Origin: Arctopsyche grandis
Taxonomy: Eukaryota > Arthropoda > Insecta > Trichoptera > Hydropsychidae
NCBI RefSeq assembly: GCF_051622035.1
Contig: NC_135355.1
Span: forward strand, 30,940,986 to 31,004,985
Direction: 5' to 3'
Length of the DNA: 64,000 nt
Part shown: in pieces, positions 61,583 through 64,000 of the stretch
Numbering within the stretch: position 1 is the stretch's first letter
How the letters are laid out: each line of letters starts with the position of its first letter
Translations under genes and position numbers: made by a program
The notes under the pieces: generated by a model
The model's database searches: none
The model's input: the letters and a program-made list of their open reading frames with translations, nothing else
What the model was told of the DNA's origin: nothing

Positions 61583-62247
61583 ATATCTACATACATATAA
61601 ATTAAATTTTAGTATTATAAAATAATTTGAAGTTAGCAAGTATATTTAATGTAATGTATGATATAATTTTTTTATTAAAAAGAAATAAATTCATATGATA
61701 TATCTGCATAAGAATAACCTGCAAAAGACAACCACCTTCAGATGTATTTGTATTCTTCTCAAGCCGGAAAATATCATGAAATGTAAACGTACACATGTAT
61801 GCAGTATATTATGTGTAAATTTTTAGAACCGAATGTATGATTAAAATTTATATAAATCACGTAATAATTAATTTGGACATTGTAATTATTACATTTCTAA
61901 TTCATCATACTATGTATATGTAGTGAAAATTTTGTAGATGTTTAATACCTCGTGAAATTTGTAGGCAACAATACATAAATGTATGTGCGTTTTTTAGCCG
62001 GTTGGCTTATCAGTATTCTTTTGATCTATTCACGGAAACTTTATAAGCCCTAAATATCTACGAAGCCATATTATATTTGAACCTTGACATTTCGATATTG
62101 TCAAGTGAGCTTTATTCGAATTTTCTCAATATCGAAAATTTCACATAAACAATCGAGATTACGGAGCTTTTCATACATTTATTTTTGGATCTGTGTTTGT
62201 TTGATGCTCAAATTAAAATGCTTGATACAATATTTCACATTTTTAAA

Positions 62248-62273
<26 letters not shown>
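61583..62273. other. Intergenic, no gene recognised
   Basis: AT-rich without identifiable features until the (GTAT)n run at about 62254-62277. Confidence 0.4.
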
Positions 62274-62278
<5 letters not shown>

Positions 62279-62317
62279 CATACAGATGTAGATTTTGGTC
62301 TACATCTGTATGTACAT
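62274..62317. repeat. 19-bp perfect hairpin
   Basis: ATGTACATACAGATGTAGA (62274-62292), loop TTTTGG, then the exact complement to 62317. It follows a (TATG)n run. Confidence 0.95.
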
Positions 62318-62360
62318 TTGTCTAGAGAGATAAAGATAAATCCTTTTAAAATTTGAACGA

Positions 62361-62398
62361 AAACTGATCATGTATGTACATACATACATGATCAGTTT
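62361..62398. repeat. 17-bp perfect hairpin
   Basis: AAACTGATCATGTATGT, loop ACAT, then the complement to 62398. It lies 43 bp after the previous hairpin. Confidence 0.95.
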
Positions 62399-63181
62399 CC
62401 TCTTCATTAAATTTCAAGTATATTTACAAAAAAATTCGATCACACTAAATAAAAATCGAGATTTCGCCGTTAATTTGCATGACTTTAGGGTAAAATTCAC
62501 GTACCAATTTTCAATTTCGACCCGACCATTATCAACGTCGACTAGTCGAAAGTAAATTAGGCCCTCGGGGAAGTGGGCGGTATATTATCCATCAAATCCT
62601 CGTTACTTCTTGGTATCCCGTTTTATTTGTTAAAGTTACGCTTCGATAATATTTACGAGTAAATATGTATATGTAAGTCAGGTAACATGCCAATTATAAC
62701 GGTCGCATAGCCTGCGGAAAATCGTTTTTCCGCGAAAAAGAAAATACAGGTCGATGTAAATATACATATATACATACATAGATATTTAGTCGGGAAAAGA
62801 TAAACGCGAGATAATAATTATACCTATAGCCAGGGATTGGTATCGTTGAAATATGTACATCATATCGTATATACATATAATACATATGTATGTATGTATG
62901 TATGGAATTATTATTATTACCTTATCGTGGAAAAACTGAGTTTTCCCGAAGGAGCATAAATGCAATTTAAAATTAATTTGTATAATAACAATATGATTGA
63001 AAAATATTGTTATTTTAATTTTATTTAGTAAATGATTTTAAATTTTGTAACAAAATTTTCTATTTTAAATTATTTTTTCGTTTACTATAATACCATCTAT
63101 CGGAATTATTTAAAAGTAATACAAAAGTATAATGCAATAAGTCTGTATTTGTGTTAGTGTCGCTTATTTTCTTTATAATAA
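62399..63181. other. Intergenic, no gene recognised
   Basis: AT-rich with (TATG)n simple sequence near 62882-62903. Nothing else identified. Confidence 0.4.
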
Positions 63182-64000
63182 TTACACTGAGCAACAAAAA
63201 AAATACCAGAGCGGAAACTAGCCAATCTTTACTAAGTTTGACCCACTGAATTCAAATGTGATATTGATTTTTGTTGGTGGGCGATCGTTTACGAGATATG
63301 AGCGTTTAAAAAAATCCGCGATTTTTACAGTTTTTTGGCTTTTGCGGTCTTTAACTCAAAATTTAGGATTGTTACGCTCAAAGTGAGTATTGGAATCAAT
63401 AGTCAGATATTTTTCCTATTAATTGTTATATTTCATTGCTTTAAAATACTTCTAATTAATTGTCTAGCGAATTTTAAAAGTCAAAAATATATTTTTTTTA
63501 CGGATTTTTTTCCGTGCTATTTTTCATTTATTTGGCAATTTTTTTATTTCACCACGTTTATAAGGATTGGTTTTCTATCTCAATATTTTTTTTTATCTAA
63601 ACGTACTATATAAACCTTATAAACGTGGTGAAATAAAAAATTTGCCAAATAAATGAAAAATAGCACGGAAAAAAAAAATATATTTTTGACTTTTAAAATT
63701 CGCTCGACAATTAATTAGAAGTATTTTAAAGCAATGAAATATAAAAATTAATAGGAAAAATATCTGACTATTGATTCCAATACTCACTTTGAGCGTAACA
63801 ATCCTAAATTTTGAGTTAAAGACCGCAAAAGCCAAAAAACTGTAAAAATCGCGGATTTTTTTAAACGCTCATATCTCGTAAACGATCACCCACCAACAAA
63901 AATCAATATCATATTTGAATTCAGTGGGTCAAACTTAGTAAAGATTGGCTAGTCTCCGCTCTGGTAACTCAAAAACGTGATTTTTTGTTGCTCAGTGTTA
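63182..64000. mobile_element. 819-bp foldback MITE (TTACACTGAGCAAC family), near-perfect inverted repeat
   Basis: Left arm 63182-63565 and right arm 63615-64000 are inverted copies with few differences, separated by a 49-bp loop. Ends are TTACACTGAGCAACAAAAA and TTTTTTGTTGCTCAGTGTTA. Matching blocks include 'gcgatcgtttacgagatatg' with its complement, and 'caccacgtttataagg' at the stem top. Small indels near the right end ('ctcaaaaacgtga') break the symmetry. Open frames in each arm are mirror images and lack ATG, so it is non-coding. The window stops at the right terminus. Confidence 0.92.

Noticed and set aside
62274..62317. microRNA precursor
   Set aside because: The stem is perfect and only 19 bp, and it is built partly from simple repeat; a typical animal pre-miRNA has about 22-30 bp with mismatches.
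63335..63835. Two mirror-image frames with near-identical protein text
   Set aside because: They arise from the two arms of one inverted repeat and lack ATG starts; the similarity at 4386-4586 is nucleotide homology of the same MITE family.

Overview
The window is AT-rich eukaryotic DNA, almost certainly from an insect nuclear genome. The reasons are an intact insect-type non-LTR retrotransposon ORF with the start of its protein at an ATG, several 5'-truncated RTE-type LINE tails, tRNA-derived SINEs with pol III A and B boxes, short non-autonomous Helitrons, hAT-like and foldback DNA elements, (TA)n microsatellites of up to about 185 bp, and pervasive 'tacatacatatgta'-type simple sequence. 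The species cannot be fixed from the sequence. There are no operons, ribosome-binding sites or CRISPR arrays.

Layout. 1-3.6 kb: a Jockey/CR1-group LINE with an uninterrupted endonuclease-reverse transcriptase ORF (146-2998), an AT-rich 3' UTR holding an internal duplication, an (AAAAT)n tail and then a (TA)n tract. 3.9-9.4 kb: a dispersed repeat (second copy at 49 kb), members of a foldback MITE family, and a tiny 3' fragment of the first LINE. 10.9-12 kb: two oppositely oriented SINEs with a Helitron. 13.6-13.9 kb: two perfect hairpins. 15.5-16.3 kb: a SINE split by a GC-richer solo-LTR-like insertion. 17.5 kb: a textbook G-quadruplex motif. 18.2-19.3 kb: a degenerate repeat of about 145 bp marked by CCGGAAGT. 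20-28 kb: unique, gene-poor DNA with two promoter-like GC-richer islands. 28.4-29.3 kb: a hAT-like remnant and a second Helitron. 32.5-34.1 kb: two more SINEs.

34.65-37.14 kb is the only stretch with convincing host protein-coding sequence: two ATG-initiated ORFs on the + strand (115 and 391 residues) with codon composition richer in G/C than their surroundings. Both are Ser/Thr/Glu-rich, look disordered and share a short D-x-x-G-N-type motif. I do not recognise either. They may be neighbouring paralogues or alternative exons of one gene; the second ORF ends inside a consensus splice donor.

38-64 kb: a dense transposon graveyard. It holds three RTE 3' ends, a 410-bp foldback element, a ZMYM1-like hAT transposase fossil, a second tRNA-derived SINE, a solo LTR candidate, further SINEs of the main family (two with a conserved CCAGGAAGGC terminal hairpin), a 16-bp tandem array, an inverted cluster of GGTCAGAAT motifs, a third Helitron, two hAT-like elements (one keeping a transposase C-terminus), and an 819-bp near-perfect inverted repeat running to the window edge.

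The genes do not form a pathway. The window is an accessory or intergenic landscape around one host locus, and its most novel content is repeat architecture plus the unrecognised gene pair.
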